Source of the DNA: a filamentous cyanobacterium CCP2
Lineage (GTDB): Bacteria > Cyanobacteriota > Cyanobacteriia > Elainellales > Elainellaceae
NCBI GenBank assembly: GCA_003003615.1
Contig: PVWD01000004.1
Coordinates: 1 to 64,000 of the forward strand
DNA: 64,000 nt
Direction: 5' to 3'
Shown: positions 25,330 to 34,198 of the stretch, piece by piece
How the letters are laid out: every line of letters starts with the position of its first letter
Numbering within the stretch: position 1 is the first letter of the stretch
Program-made: the position numbers and the translations under genes
Notes under the pieces: model-generated
What the model was told of the DNA's origin: nothing
Databases searched by the model: none
Seen by the model: only the letters and a program-made list of their open reading frames with translations

Positions 25330-28300
25330 TTAACGAGCAAACTGTTTAAGTTCAAGGTTTTCCTGTGGCAGAGCATCAATTGGACGACGGGGACGGCTGC
25401 GTCGAGCCAGCAGCAGATGGGCAGACGGAATGTAAAAGAGAGCTAAAATCGTAGCACCACCCAGTCCTCCAGCGATCGCAATGGCCAGGGGTGGCCAAAA
25501 TCCGGTTTCATCTAGGAGTAGGGGAATGAAACCAACGATCGTAGTTAGGGTCGTGGCTAAAACATGGCGAGTCGATTTGAAGACGACCGCTTGAGTGGCA
25601 TAAAGATCACCTTCACGGGCAAGGGGATCATCCCGTAAAGCAGCCAGCACCACGATCGAATCATTAATGGCTAAACCGACTAGTCCCAGCGTTCCTAGAA
25701 TTGCTGTGAAGCCAAACAGCGAATTGAATAGCCATAATGCTAATGCTGCTAAACCGATCGCGCAGACTGCCACCGTTGCAATCAGTCCTGCCAGTCCAAA
25801 GGAGTTGAATGAGAGAACTAAAGTCGCTGTCATTAACAGAATTAATACACCAATCGTGGAGAGCAGATTGGCGATCGCATTGCCCCTAGCATCGGCTTCT
25901 CCGCCGTATTCTAGACGGTATCCGGATGGTAAGATAAAATCATTTTCCTGAAGCTGTTGTTGGAAACGGGAAAGAACAGTATCCGGTAAAGCTCCTGCCG
26001 TAATGTAACCCTGAACAGTATTGATCCGCTGACCGTTACGACGAGAAATGGTAGAGAGATCGGGAACCAATTCTACATTAGCGATCGCATCTAACGGAAT
26101 TAAATTAGAACCTGAATTTTCGTTTACTGGAACCAGATCAAGAGATTTAATATTCTCTAAATGACTGCGTTGCTGATTACTTAAACGAACCTGCACAGGA
26201 ATGTTTTCGGTTCCTTCCAGGATGGAACCACCGACTGCTCCCTCTAAGGCAGCATCAAGCTGACGGGCGATCGTGCTGTTGTCAAGTCCAGTTCGCTGTC
26301 CTTGAACTTCATCGACAGTCAGAGCCAGTTTGGGTAGGGCTTCCGTTAAGGTTGCTTGGGTATGAATGACTTGATCAACCTGGGCGAGTTCACCTCGAAG
26401 CTGATTCCCTAACTGCCGCAGTTGCTCCATCTCTGAGCCGTAGATCCGCAGCTCGATCGGGGCATCAAAGGGTGGGCCCTGTTCAAGCTGTTTGACTAGA
26501 ACTTGCGCTTGGGGAAAGGCAGCATCTAGCTCTTGCTGAAGGGTTTGAATCGTATCTCTGAGCCGTTCTGTGGAATGGAGTTGCACGATCGCCTGGGCAT
26601 AGTTGGCTGCATTTTCCCGTCGTCCTGAAACGTTGTAAAAAAAGGACGGGGCACTTTTGCCAAGGAACCAATGCACATCATCGATATCAGGATGTTGGCG
26701 AATCAGATCGCGGGCTTGTAAGACTTGGGCTTGGGTTTGGACGATCGCGGTTTGGGTCGGCAAATTAAATTCAATCTGAAACTGATCACGGTTGGTGGGC
26801 GGGAAAAATTGCTGTTCCAGTGCTCCAAACTGCACAAAGCCGATCACAGGCAGTATGAATGATAAACCTACCCCCAACCAGGGTCGTCGAAAGGTTGCCC
26901 GCAGGCTCCAAAGGTAAGCGTTTGACAATTGAGCATTGCCAGCCCCATGATGCCACCAGCTTTGGCGAAATCGAAACGGTTCCCATTGTGCCAATCGTCC
27001 GACCAATGCCGGAATCACCGTGAGGGAAAGAAAAAGCGAACTGAGTAGCGCTAGAATTACCGTTAAACCGATCGTGCCAATGAATTCTCCCACACTTCCG
27101 GGTGATGAAGCGATCGGAATGAAGGCGAACACGGTGGTTAAAGTAGAAGCGACCAGGGGAACAGCTAAATGGCTCACCGTTGAACGAACTGCATCGGATG
27201 GATGGAGTCCTTGCCGCAGACTGGTTTGCACCTCATCTACGACGACGATCGCATTATCAATTAATAACCCTAGTGCAATAATGATTCCTGTCACCGACAT
27301 TTGATGGAGCGGAATCCCTAACCCCTTCATGCAGCCAAATACCATCAAGCTTGCCAGGGGTAGGGCAGAACCCACAATGAGGGCAGACTTCCAGCCCAGC
27401 ATCAGCAAAGAAATGGCGATCACGAATCCAGAACCCATCACTAAGTTAGTAATCACCCCATTCAGCCGTTGCTGCACATACTGGCTTTGATCAAGTACTT
27501 GATGCAGTCCAATCCCATCCGAAAGATCAGCTTCAAACTGGTGTAAAACTTGATGCGCCCGCTCTGCCCACAAATCAACTCGCTCCTGAGATTCCACCGT
27601 TGCAGACAGCACAACTGCTGGATATCCCTCCACGATCGCCAAACTATCCGGCGGTTCCTGCACCCCTTTCGTAACTTCTGCAATCTCTCCCAATCGGGCA
27701 ACCTGTCCGTTATTGCCGACCTGAATCGGAATTTGCCGAATCCGCTCCAAGGAATCCAGGGCACTATTAATTTCCAGCAAAAACTCACTACTAGAACTCC
27801 GCAACTGTCCTGCCGCTAATTTGGCATCACTGTTTTGAATTTGTTGCGCTAATGCTTGAGCCGTTAAGCCCAGACGAGCCAACTCAGCAGGCGAAATTTT
27901 TACCTGAATTTCTTCCTCTGGCTCACCAAACAACTCCAATCTGTCTGTCCCTGGAATCGATCGCAGTTCAGTTTCCAAACCTTTTGCCAATCGTCCCAGA
28001 ATCGTGTAGTTCGGTGGCGTATCCAGTTCCCAGGTCAATCCCACAATTAGGGCACTAGCCGAAGTGGACTCATCCCGAAATTCTGGTTCAGAGGCTCCTG
28101 CGGGCAGTTCCGGAACCACATCACTGATTTTATTGCGAACCTTTGACCAGACCGGATCAACGTTTTGAATCGATTCCTTTAATTCCACCACTACCGAAGA
28201 AAAGCCCGAACTGGAAGTCGATCGCAGCGATTCAATTTCCTCTAATTCAAACAGCTTTTGCTCCACCTTTTCCGTCACCAGGGATTCCACCCGCTCTGGG

Positions 28301-28455
28301 GTAGCCCCCGGAAAGAAGGTGACAACGCTGGCAAACCGTTGGGTAATTTCTGGATCTTCCATCCGGGGCAAGGTGAAAAACGCAGACAGTCCCCAAACCA
28401 CAATCAGGGTGAGGGTGAGGATAAGAAGCTGGCGATTGCGATAAAAAAGATTCAT
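25330..28455 (-). CDS. RND-family efflux pump permease (AcrB-like)
   Basis: An inner-membrane proton-driven pump of 1041 residues, the usual length for hydrophobe/drug RND permeases. The first helix begins at residue ~10 and the porter domain starts LPRMEDPEI...FPGATPERVE. The second half repeats the fold after a helix near residue 535. In helix 4 the motif reads LIDNAIVVVDE, so the second of the two acidic relay residues of AcrB (DD) is Asn; the matching helix of the second half has INDSIVVL. This clade is common in cyanobacteria and its substrate cannot be told. It lies 105 bases behind the adaptor gene in one operon; no outer-membrane channel gene is nearby. Confidence 0.93.
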   Translation of the reverse strand: MNLFYRNRQLLILTLTLIVVWGLSAFFTLPRMEDPEITQRFASVVTFFPGATPERVESLVTEKVEQKLFELEEIESLRSTSSSGFSSVVVELKESIQNVDPVWSKVRNKISDVVPELPAGASEPEFRDESTSASALIVGLTWELDTPPNYTILGRLAKGLETELRSIPGTDRLELFGEPEEEIQVKISPAELARLGLTAQALAQQIQNSDAKLAAGQLRSSSSEFLLEINSALDSLERIRQIPIQVGNNGQVARLGEIAEVTKGVQEPPDSLAIVEGYPAVVLSATVESQERVDLWAERAHQVLHQFEADLSDGIGLHQVLDQSQYVQQRLNGVITNLVMGSGFVIAISLLMLGWKSALIVGSALPLASLMVFGCMKGLGIPLHQMSVTGIIIALGLLIDNAIVVVDEVQTSLRQGLHPSDAVRSTVSHLAVPLVASTLTTVFAFIPIASSPGSVGEFIGTIGLTVILALLSSLFLSLTVIPALVGRLAQWEPFRFRQSWWHHGAGNAQLSNAYLWSLRATFRRPWLGVGLSFILPVIGFVQFGALEQQFFPPTNRDQFQIEFNLPTQTAIVQTQAQVLQARDLIRQHPDIDDVHWFLGKSAPSFFYNVSGRRENAANYAQAIVQLHSTERLRDTIQTLQQELDAAFPQAQVLVKQLEQGPPFDAPIELRIYGSEMEQLRQLGNQLRGELAQVDQVIHTQATLTEALPKLALTVDEVQGQRTGLDNSTIARQLDAALEGAVGGSILEGTENIPVQVRLSNQQRSHLENIKSLDLVPVNENSGSNLIPLDAIANVELVPDLSTISRRNGQRINTVQGYITAGALPDTVLSRFQQQLQENDFILPSGYRLEYGGEADARGNAIANLLSTIGVLILLMTATLVLSFNSFGLAGLIATVAVCAIGLAALALWLFNSLFGFTAILGTLGLVGLAINDSIVVLAALRDDPLAREGDLYATQAVVFKSTRHVLATTLTTIVGFIPLLLDETGFWPPLAIAIAGGLGGATILALFYIPSAHLLLARRSRPRRPIDALPQENLELKQFAR

Positions 28456-28478
28456 GGCAATAAATGGTGAAGAATAAC

Positions 28479-28561
28479 CGGTAGGGGCACACTGCTGTGT
28501 GTCCTTGCGATCGTTGGTTTATATGACTGGGCAGGCAAAATGCCCACCCCACAGGAGTTTT
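28479..28561. repeat. Dispersed repeats between adaptor and pump genes (copy 2 at the stop codon)
   Basis: Two units fill the gap. One is a palindromic ggtaggggcacactgctgtg-type unit at 28479-28501, a style often seen in cyanobacterial intergenic DNA. The other is the 28526-28561 unit that matches 11082-11118 and runs into the adaptor's TAA. They lengthen an otherwise tight operon junction to 105 bases. Confidence 0.55.
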
Positions 28562-29979
28562 TAAGGGGAAACGGTGACGGTTTGACCGGAGACAATGCGG
28601 TGGGTGCCAGTGACGATCGCCCTTTCTCCGGGTTGTAGGAGTCCTCGTACGAATACGCGCTGTTCTTGCGTGGAAGAATCATCGGCTTTGGTGTGGAGCA
28701 CTTCGACATCCCGCCGTGCTACGACATAACTACCTTTGGTTTCGTCTGCATCGTTTTCATTCACCACATACACCGACCACAAGCCCCGATCGCTTGGAAC
28801 CAGTGCAGTTGCCGGAAGCCAGTATCCGTCCTCAGGCTGAGTGTCTGAAATGAGAAGTTGAGCGGTTTGTCCGATCGCAACATCCGATTCAGGGCTGAAC
28901 TGTAAAACGATCGTCACCGTGCGCGTATTGGTATCCAATTCTGGCAGCAGGGCTGTGATCTGAGCATCATAGGACTGATTTCCCACCTGAAGTGATTGCG
29001 GACTGCCGATTGTCAAACGATTAGACATATCTACGGGCACGCCGATCCGGGCTTCCAGTTCTCCCCCTTCCACCAGCCGCAACACCGACTGCCCCCCACT
29101 GACCACCACGCCTTCATCCACTAACCGTTGGCTCACTCTGCCGCTAAAGGGCGATCGCAACACGCTTTTTTCTAACTCAATCTCGATCGCCTGGAGGCTG
29201 GCATCTAACTGTCTCACGGTTGCCTGCTGAGACATCACCTGTTCCTGCCGCGTTCCGGCTAATAACTCATCCAACTGGCTCTGCGCCTGGTTCAGCCGAT
29301 TTTGTAAGGAACCCAGGTTAAAGGTTTGCTGATCCAGATCTTCACGGGCGATCGCCCCTTCCTGATACAGTCCTTCCCGGCGGGCTTTCTGCAACTGGGC
29401 GAGGGCAACCTGCTGTTCTAAATCGGCGACGGCAGCACGGGCAGCGGCGATCGTTTCCGGACGTGCTCCGGTTTCCAATTCCTGAAGCTGTGCCAATGCC
29501 TGATCCCGTTGGGCGATTAACTGTTGCCGTTGGGCTTGTAAACTGCGGGTATCTAACCGAGCGAGGGGCTGGTTTGCTGTGACGGTATCGCCTTCTGCCA
29601 ACAAAAGTTCAATCACTGTGCCAGATTGCTCAAACCCTAACTCACTGCTGCGCCGAGCGACAATTTCTCCGGTATAAGTGCGCCTTACCTCGTAGCTGCT
29701 GGCAGGCTTCAGGCGAACCGTTTCGACTGAAAGAGGTTGAACAGATTGAGTGGGTTCGGCAGCATTGCGAAAGAACTGGGTGTGGGCGATCGCAACTCCC
29801 GGTAACGCCAGCAACAGCATGATTCCCAGCCAACTCCAACGGTTGAGCCGCCATGAAGGAATAGAAGGGGGAGTTAGAGATTCGGTCTGAGTGGCTAGGT
29901 CTGCGGCTGGATGAGCGGCTGGATCAACGGACTGCGAACTGTGAGCGAACAATTCAGACGAAACCGGATCAGAGTTCAT
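28561..29979 (-). CDS. RND efflux periplasmic adaptor (membrane fusion protein)
   Basis: An adaptor of 472 residues linking the pump to an outer-membrane channel. A Pro/Ser-rich cytoplasmic N-terminus precedes the anchor helix WSWLGIMLLLALPGVAI (~48-65). Beta-barrel and lipoyl segments (VRRTYTGEIVARRSSELGFEQSGTVIELLLAEGDTV, DTRSLQAQ) surround an alpha-hairpin coiled coil rich in Gln, Ala and Leu (~140-260). The second lipoyl half follows (LRSPFSGRVSQRLVDEGVV), then the membrane-proximal domain. It is the first gene of the efflux operon; its leader carries the palindromes at 30016-30068. Confidence 0.92.
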   Translation of the reverse strand: MNSDPVSSELFAHSSQSVDPAAHPAADLATQTESLTPPSIPSWRLNRWSWLGIMLLLALPGVAIAHTQFFRNAAEPTQSVQPLSVETVRLKPASSYEVRRTYTGEIVARRSSELGFEQSGTVIELLLAEGDTVTANQPLARLDTRSLQAQRQQLIAQRDQALAQLQELETGARPETIAAARAAVADLEQQVALAQLQKARREGLYQEGAIAREDLDQQTFNLGSLQNRLNQAQSQLDELLAGTRQEQVMSQQATVRQLDASLQAIEIELEKSVLRSPFSGRVSQRLVDEGVVVSGGQSVLRLVEGGELEARIGVPVDMSNRLTIGSPQSLQVGNQSYDAQITALLPELDTNTRTVTIVLQFSPESDVAIGQTAQLLISDTQPEDGYWLPATALVPSDRGLWSVYVVNENDADETKGSYVVARRDVEVLHTKADDSSTQEQRVFVRGLLQPGERAIVTGTHRIVSGQTVTVSP

Positions 29980-29985
29980 AGCTCA

Positions 29986-30009
29986 ATATCCATTGAGTTG
30001 ATATTCAAC
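29986..30009. promoter_or_regulatory. Degenerate operator half-sites next to the adaptor start
   Basis: ATATCCATTGAGTTGATAT (29986-30004) is a 19-base imperfect version of the operator palindrome, and ATATTCAAC (30001-30009) is a perfect half-site. They begin seven bases upstream of the adaptor ATG. Confidence 0.45.
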
Positions 30010-30015
30010 AAAGCT

Positions 30016-30035
30016 GTATTCAACTTGTTGTGTAT
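30016..30035. promoter_or_regulatory. Operator-like palindrome B (efflux operon)
   Basis: GTATTCAACTTGTTGTGTAT fits ATATNCAACNNGTTGNATAT with two changes. It lies 37 bases upstream of the adaptor ATG, centre 30025.5, exactly 33 bases from palindrome C. Confidence 0.65.
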
Positions 30036-30048
30036 TGTTTCATAGCCT

Positions 30049-30068
30049 ATACTCAACAAGTTGGATAT
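30049..30068. promoter_or_regulatory. Operator-like palindrome C (efflux operon)
   Basis: ATACTCAACAAGTTGGATAT fits ATATNCAACNNGTTGNATAT with one change. Centre 30058.5. The 13-base gap from palindrome B resembles the gap between the pair at 33161 and 33194. Confidence 0.68.
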
Positions 30069-30124
30069 GTCAATTCCTTGGCAAAAGTTTTCTGCTGCGG
30101 TAGCTTTTCCACCTTCCCTGTAGG

Positions 30125-30267
30125 GGTAGTGCCATTTCGTAAAGGATGAAGGAAAATTCGGTGCAGCGATTTGCAGCAACCGTAGCGCAGGCATCTTGTC
30201 TGCATGGGCTAGCCGTCGAGACAACTACCCTACGATTTTTCTCTACCCTTTACGGAATCGCACTACC
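30125..30267. mobile_element. MITE-like element 1 (143 bp, terminal inverted repeats)
   Basis: The ends are inverted repeats: 30125 GGTAGTGCCATTTCGTAAAG and the complement of 30267 GGTAGTGCGATTCCGTAAAG differ at two of 20 positions, and similarity extends to about 36 bases. The middle has the palindromic core GCAGGCATCTTGTCTGC within CGTAGCGCAG... starting 56 bases from the left end. No transposase is inside. Target duplications are not clear. Confidence 0.65.
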
Positions 30268-30367
30268 GAAACCCGACACAGCAAGTAGATGTTGGGCAGG
30301 ACTCATCCCGATCGACAACAATCCAGCAGGGATATGGCATACTATGTCCCTACGTCTGGGAAATGCG

Positions 30368-31762
30368 TTAACTGGAACTTGATATAAGTGCGGCTGTATG
30401 GGGGCCACGAGTTACCTCAATTTTGAAGCCCGTGCGCTCTAGTCTGGGTTCACTGCCAGCAATAACATTCCAGAATTCAACGGCACCTGTACGCGGAGAT
30501 GGCTCACGATAGTTGTAAATCAGCACTGCCAGAGATTGCCCCACTTCATCAAAAACAGCATCTTCTGGCAATAAACCCTCAAACCCATACTCTTCTAGCG
30601 TTGTGAGTTGTCCTGAATCCGGATTCAGCCGCAACAGCGACAGAGAACTATGGGACTTACCCCGCCAAGCAGGTAAAAAATTGGGGAGGTAAGTGCGCCG
30701 CAAATTCACTGTAACCACCAAAGAATCATCTGGGCTAAGGGCAAATCCTTCTGGGCCCAGCCCTACTTCTGCCCTTGAAACAATCTCAGGCTGCCCACCT
30801 GAAGCGATCGCCCCCTCAAACCGAATCGAGATCATTTCACCTTTGGGATTCATCAAATAGTTTAATTGCCGAATATTTCCCCATGTCCGCCACTTCAGGT
30901 CAGGAATCAGGTAAAACCGCCCATCAGACGTAAAGTTTCCTGCACTGAGCCAATTTCCCACCTCGATCGGTTCACCATAGGGGGTGAGGGTGATGTTTGA
31001 TGGAGCATTAAACGACACTTCGTAGAACGCCACACTGCGATTGTTCAAATTCAGGGCAAGAAAGCGTCCCGATGGATGCCAACTGATCGAATTCACCTGA
31101 GTGGGTTGCCCCGCCGCATCCGTGATGGCAAAGGACTGCGGTTCACCCAAATTGCCCTCCGAGTCAAGCGGGATCATCACCAGTTCTCGACCCACTTCAT
31201 CAATGTCGATCGCCAGCAAGTTTCCCTCTGGACTGATAGCAATCTGTTCTGGATTGCGACCGATCGCCAGCGTTTCAGTGACGACGGTTTGCGGTTGAGC
31301 CACATCGACTACCGTTAGCAGCGATCCGGGCGGCATCTCTTCAATATTGTCATATGCCTCCACGTCATCCGGTGGTCTGCTCCGCACCTCCACAACATAG
31401 GCTTTAGAACCATCGGGCGAAGTTGCAATAATCTGTGGCCAGGACATAACCGAGTTAGAAACCTGAACTTGATTTAGCGTGTAATTGCCATTTGACAGGG
31501 GTAAATCAATCACACTCAACGCATCCTCAACTCCCGGAACACGATCTAAAACACCATCCGCATAGGCAGTTGCCACCATATCTGCATCAGATGCCACCAG
31601 CAGCTTTTGTCCTGAGAACGGAGAAGTCAGAGGGTTTTGGGCAATCGGAGCGATCGCAACCGGATCAATCAATTGCAGCAATCCATAGAAAATCACTCCT
31701 AGCACGATGCCCAAAATTCCCCAACCGATCCGCTTAGACCACTTTGATTTGAATCGTTTCAT
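30368..31762 (-). CDS. Membrane-anchored beta-propeller protein
   Basis: A protein of 464 residues with an N-terminal anchor helix (IGWGILGIVLGVIFYGLLQLI) and an extracytoplasmic domain built from repeats of WD40/YncE style, e.g. MSWPQIIATSPDGSKAYVVEVRS, NPEQIAISPEGNLLAIDI, NSISWHPSGRFLALNLNN, GPEGFALSPDDSLVVTVNLR. These are binding scaffolds or lactonase-like propellers; no catalytic motif is evident. Located between the efflux operon and tetR on the same strand, but separated from the former by the MITE-like element, so a shared role is uncertain. Confidence 0.75.
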   Translation of the reverse strand: MKRFKSKWSKRIGWGILGIVLGVIFYGLLQLIDPVAIAPIAQNPLTSPFSGQKLLVASDADMVATAYADGVLDRVPGVEDALSVIDLPLSNGNYTLNQVQVSNSVMSWPQIIATSPDGSKAYVVEVRSRPPDDVEAYDNIEEMPPGSLLTVVDVAQPQTVVTETLAIGRNPEQIAISPEGNLLAIDIDEVGRELVMIPLDSEGNLGEPQSFAITDAAGQPTQVNSISWHPSGRFLALNLNNRSVAFYEVSFNAPSNITLTPYGEPIEVGNWLSAGNFTSDGRFYLIPDLKWRTWGNIRQLNYLMNPKGEMISIRFEGAIASGGQPEIVSRAEVGLGPEGFALSPDDSLVVTVNLRRTYLPNFLPAWRGKSHSSLSLLRLNPDSGQLTTLEEYGFEGLLPEDAVFDEVGQSLAVLIYNYREPSPRTGAVEFWNVIAGSEPRLERTGFKIEVTRGPHTAALISSSS

Positions 31763-32431
31763 GGTTATTCTTCAACTCTGGACTGAACAACGATTCCGTC
31801 GAGACAGGGTAAGCATAGCTAAATCCTGCGCCTCCGATGGATGCAGGTGAATGGAACAGCTTGATTCAATACCATGAGCCAATTGCCAAACGATATGCAG
31901 GTGATGGAATTTCGCTAACGGAATGAACTTTCATTCTGTAGAAAATGTAAGAAAAACTTTAAGGAGTGTCAAGTCAACGCAACACATTGAGAGCGGTTTA
32001 GTGAATTCACAGGTAGAAGCTGAAACCGTTGTTTTACATAACTTATAGCCTCATGCGCCTATGACCCATGATTGCAGCTTCTGTTATTTAGATAAATAAA
32101 ATTCATCTGGATTTTATTTGTGTTAAGGCAAATTTATAGATCGATCGTTCCAGCCTAGAGCGAATTTGCAAGCTTACCAGTACTGCTTGCCTGTTTTGTG
32201 AATAATTATTCAGGTAGTTCGCCCTGGTTGATTTTGGAGGTTAAGTTGAGCAATGTTAAACGTCAAAAAGCTAAGTAACCGATTGATGGAATTTGAAAGT
32301 TAAATTTGGTCATTGCGATCGGGCGATCGTCCCCTTTTAACTGCCATGATTCCTGGTACAAGGTGTGAAACCTATCTAATTAAATTAAACTAAGCTGCAT
32401 TCAATTTGGTTTATTGTAAATGCTTAATTGA
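31763..32431. other. Long intergenic region, one clear hairpin
   Basis: 669 AT-rich bases with no gene that I can support. A perfect 9-bp AT stem (AAATAAAAT / ATTTTATTT, loop of eight bases) lies at 32094-32119, with no strong T-run after it. A CCTGC / GCAGG pair near 31827-31850 is weaker. The promoter of the beta-propeller gene should lie at the left end. Confidence 0.45.
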
Positions 32432-33022
32432 TTAATAACGAACTGCTTCCCAACAGGCTCGCTCAGTCTGAGCAATCACTTCTGGATCAAGTTCAAAATG
32501 CCCGCGATAGCTGACTTTAACAATGCCAGTAAACATTCCCCAAACGATCGCAATTAGAAGCTTAGGCGGCATGGGTTTCGTAATTTGTTGTTGATTGGTT
32601 TTTTCAAAAAAGCTGCATCCAGGTTCCCAAAGTTTTGCCGCAACTGCTTGGCTAGATTCATCTAAATAAGACACATGATCATGAAATTCTAGAAACTGAA
32701 ACGCCAGCGGATTTTCAATGGCAAAATTGATCAATCTTTGCCAGAAAACATGAAATTGTTGACGTGCAGGTAAATCCTCAGGAAAGTCTTTAACTAAGGT
32801 TTCATATAACAGCAACTTAGCGCGTTGATACACTGCATTGGCTAACGCTTCTTTACTGTCAAAGTAACGATAGATCGTGCCTGCTCCCACATTTGCCCGC
32901 TCTGCAACAAGCGGCATCGGAGTGCCATGAAACCCAAACTCGGCAAACAACTCCAGCGCAGCCTGTAAAATCACTTCACGCTTATCCGTGCGATCGCTTG
33001 TTGATCGAGCAGGTTTTGTCAT
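32432..33022 (-). CDS. TetR/AcrR family transcriptional regulator
   Basis: A dimeric repressor-type protein of 196 residues. The N-terminal helix-turn-helix reads ILQAALELFAEFGFHGTPMPLVAERANVGAGTIYRYFDSKEALANAVY, the family's canonical pattern, with a C-terminal ligand-binding helical domain. It is divergent from padR and upstream of the efflux genes; TetR/AcrR proteins commonly repress adjacent RND pumps. It is one of two local candidates for binding the shared palindromes at 30016-30068 and 33161-33213. Confidence 0.92.
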   Translation of the reverse strand: MTKPARSTSDRTDKREVILQAALELFAEFGFHGTPMPLVAERANVGAGTIYRYFDSKEALANAVYQRAKLLLYETLVKDFPEDLPARQQFHVFWQRLINFAIENPLAFQFLEFHDHVSYLDESSQAVAAKLWEPGCSFFEKTNQQQITKPMPPKLLIAIVWGMFTGIVKVSYRGHFELDPEVIAQTERACWEAVRY

Positions 33023-33160
33023 GATACTTAGGGCTTCGTTATCGTTGGTGTTGAATCAGAGGTTGTTTGAACCGATCGTTTGAAATTTCCCTCAAATTTT
33101 CCTCAGTATACGGTGTCAGCCTGGAGATTAAGCTTCACCACCGTTCGGCGATTCGTTTTC

Positions 33161-33180
33161 ATATTCAACTTGTTGGATAT
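33161..33180. promoter_or_regulatory. Operator-like palindrome D (tetR/padR gap)
   Basis: ATATTCAACTTGTTGGATAT is the best match to the symmetric pattern ATATNCAACNNGTTGNATAT. Its TTGTTG (33170-33175) is also the -35 box of the candidate padR promoter. Confidence 0.72.
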
Positions 33181-33198
33181 GGTGCCATACTCTATACT
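33170..33198 (+). promoter_or_regulatory. Candidate sigma-70 promoter of padR
   Basis: TTGTTG at 33170-33175, a 17-base spacer, then TATACT at 33193-33198. Transcription would start about 33205, 40 bases before the ATG. Both boxes overlap operator-like palindromes D and E, so a bound regulator would block polymerase. Confidence 0.6.
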
Positions 33199-33213
33199 CA
33201 ACTTATTGGATAT
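33194..33213. promoter_or_regulatory. Operator-like palindrome E (tetR/padR gap)
   Basis: ATACTCAACTTATTGGATAT fits the pattern with two changes. It is centred exactly 33 bases from palindrome D and ends 31 bases before the padR ATG. Confidence 0.68.
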
Positions 33214-33244
33214 GTTGTGTCATCTTTAAAAACTTTTGTACGTT

Positions 33245-33796
33245 ATGGCCCTCGCTCATACAATTCTGGTCGTCCTGGCATCCGAACCTCGGAGTGGTTA
33301 TGACGTGAGCAAGCAATTTGATGAGTCGCTTGGGTGTTATTGGAAGGCGAGCCAGCAGCAAGTCTACCGAGAGCTAGCCAAGATGGAGCAGCAGGGGTGG
33401 GTGCATTTTGAAACGATTCCTCAAGTGGGTAAGCCCGACAAAAAGATTTATCACCTGACGGAGCAAGGACAGCAGGAATTGATGAAGTGGTTTGCCATGC
33501 CTACCGACCCTACTCCAATTCGGGAAGATTTGCTGGTTAAGGTGCTGGCTGGCCCCTACATTCCCCGGAAGCTATTGCTGAAAGAACTTCATCACCGGCG
33601 GCAAAAACACCTCGACCAACTGACTTTCTATCAGAAAAAGGAAGCTTCCTATCACTCCATGCCAGCGATCGATTTGGCAGAACAGTTTCGCTATCTCACG
33701 CTGCGGCGCGGACTCCGTTATGAAACTGCCTGGATTGACTGGTGTGATGAAGTACTTGCCTTTTTGGAAAAGATGCCATCCGATGAATCGCAGTAG
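33245..33796 (+). CDS. PadR family transcriptional regulator
   Basis: A regulator of 183 residues with an N-terminal winged helix (MALAHTILVVLASEPRSGYDVSKQFD, then YWKASQQQVYRELAKMEQQGWV and KIYHLTEQGQQELMKW) and a C-terminal Vir_C-like helical dimerisation part. The ATG at 33245 gives the family's usual beginning; a TTG at 33236 would add three residues. PadR proteins repress efflux or detoxification genes and often themselves, in line with the palindromes that overlap its promoter. Confidence 0.9.
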   Translation: MALAHTILVVLASEPRSGYDVSKQFDESLGCYWKASQQQVYRELAKMEQQGWVHFETIPQVGKPDKKIYHLTEQGQQELMKWFAMPTDPTPIREDLLVKVLAGPYIPRKLLLKELHHRRQKHLDQLTFYQKKEASYHSMPAIDLAEQFRYLTLRRGLRYETAWIDWCDEVLAFLEKMPSDESQ

Positions 33797-33880
33797 GCTG
33801 TCAGGCTCACGCACAATATTAAAATAAAGAGCAGTCTACAATGAAGAGCAATTTACGATCGAAGGGAATTGAACCGCTCT

Positions 33881-34156
33881 ATGACAGATGCATCCCACAC
33901 TCCACCCACTCACCCTAAAGCAGTTGATGCAGAGATGCCGCCCCATGCAAAACTGCTTTTCTACCTGGATGCTACCCTGGAATCCGATCGCGAGTTTGCG
34001 GCGATCGAATATGCGGCAAGCGGTATGCTGGACTTAACCCATGCTGAAACCCTAAAAGAGCTAGATCTAGATGGTGCCCTGAGAACCATTCAATGTAAGG
34101 CGGAAATTGCTCGGCAAATGATTCGGTGGCTCGCCGAACATCCAAACCACCTATAG
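33881..34156 (+). CDS. Small hypothetical protein
   Basis: A soluble protein of 91 residues (ATG at 33881; a TTG at 33869 preceded closely by GAAGGG is an alternative). The N-terminus is His/Pro-rich (DASHTPPTHPK); the rest is helical (LLFYLDATLESDREFAAIEYAASGMLDLTHAETLKELD). No family recognised. It precedes a two-component system by 42 bases on the same strand and may be co-transcribed with it. Confidence 0.6.
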   Translation: MTDASHTPPTHPKAVDAEMPPHAKLLFYLDATLESDREFAAIEYAASGMLDLTHAETLKELDLDGALRTIQCKAEIARQMIRWLAEHPNHL

Positions 34157-34198
34157 AGGAAACAGTGTTTGTTGCATCAAGCAAGGTTTAAAGGAGTG

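Larger units (their letters stand above)
29980..30367. other. Efflux operon promoter region plus MITE-like element
   Basis: 388 bases between the efflux adaptor and the beta-propeller gene. The first ~90 bases hold the palindromic operator cluster and 30125-30267 hold the MITE-like element, both listed separately. Open frames crossing here are accidental. Confidence 0.6.

Noticed and set aside
29976-30382. Two ~80-codon frames in the gap before the efflux adaptor
   Set aside because: They overlap the operator cluster and the MITE-like inverted repeats, have no ribosome sites and resemble no protein.
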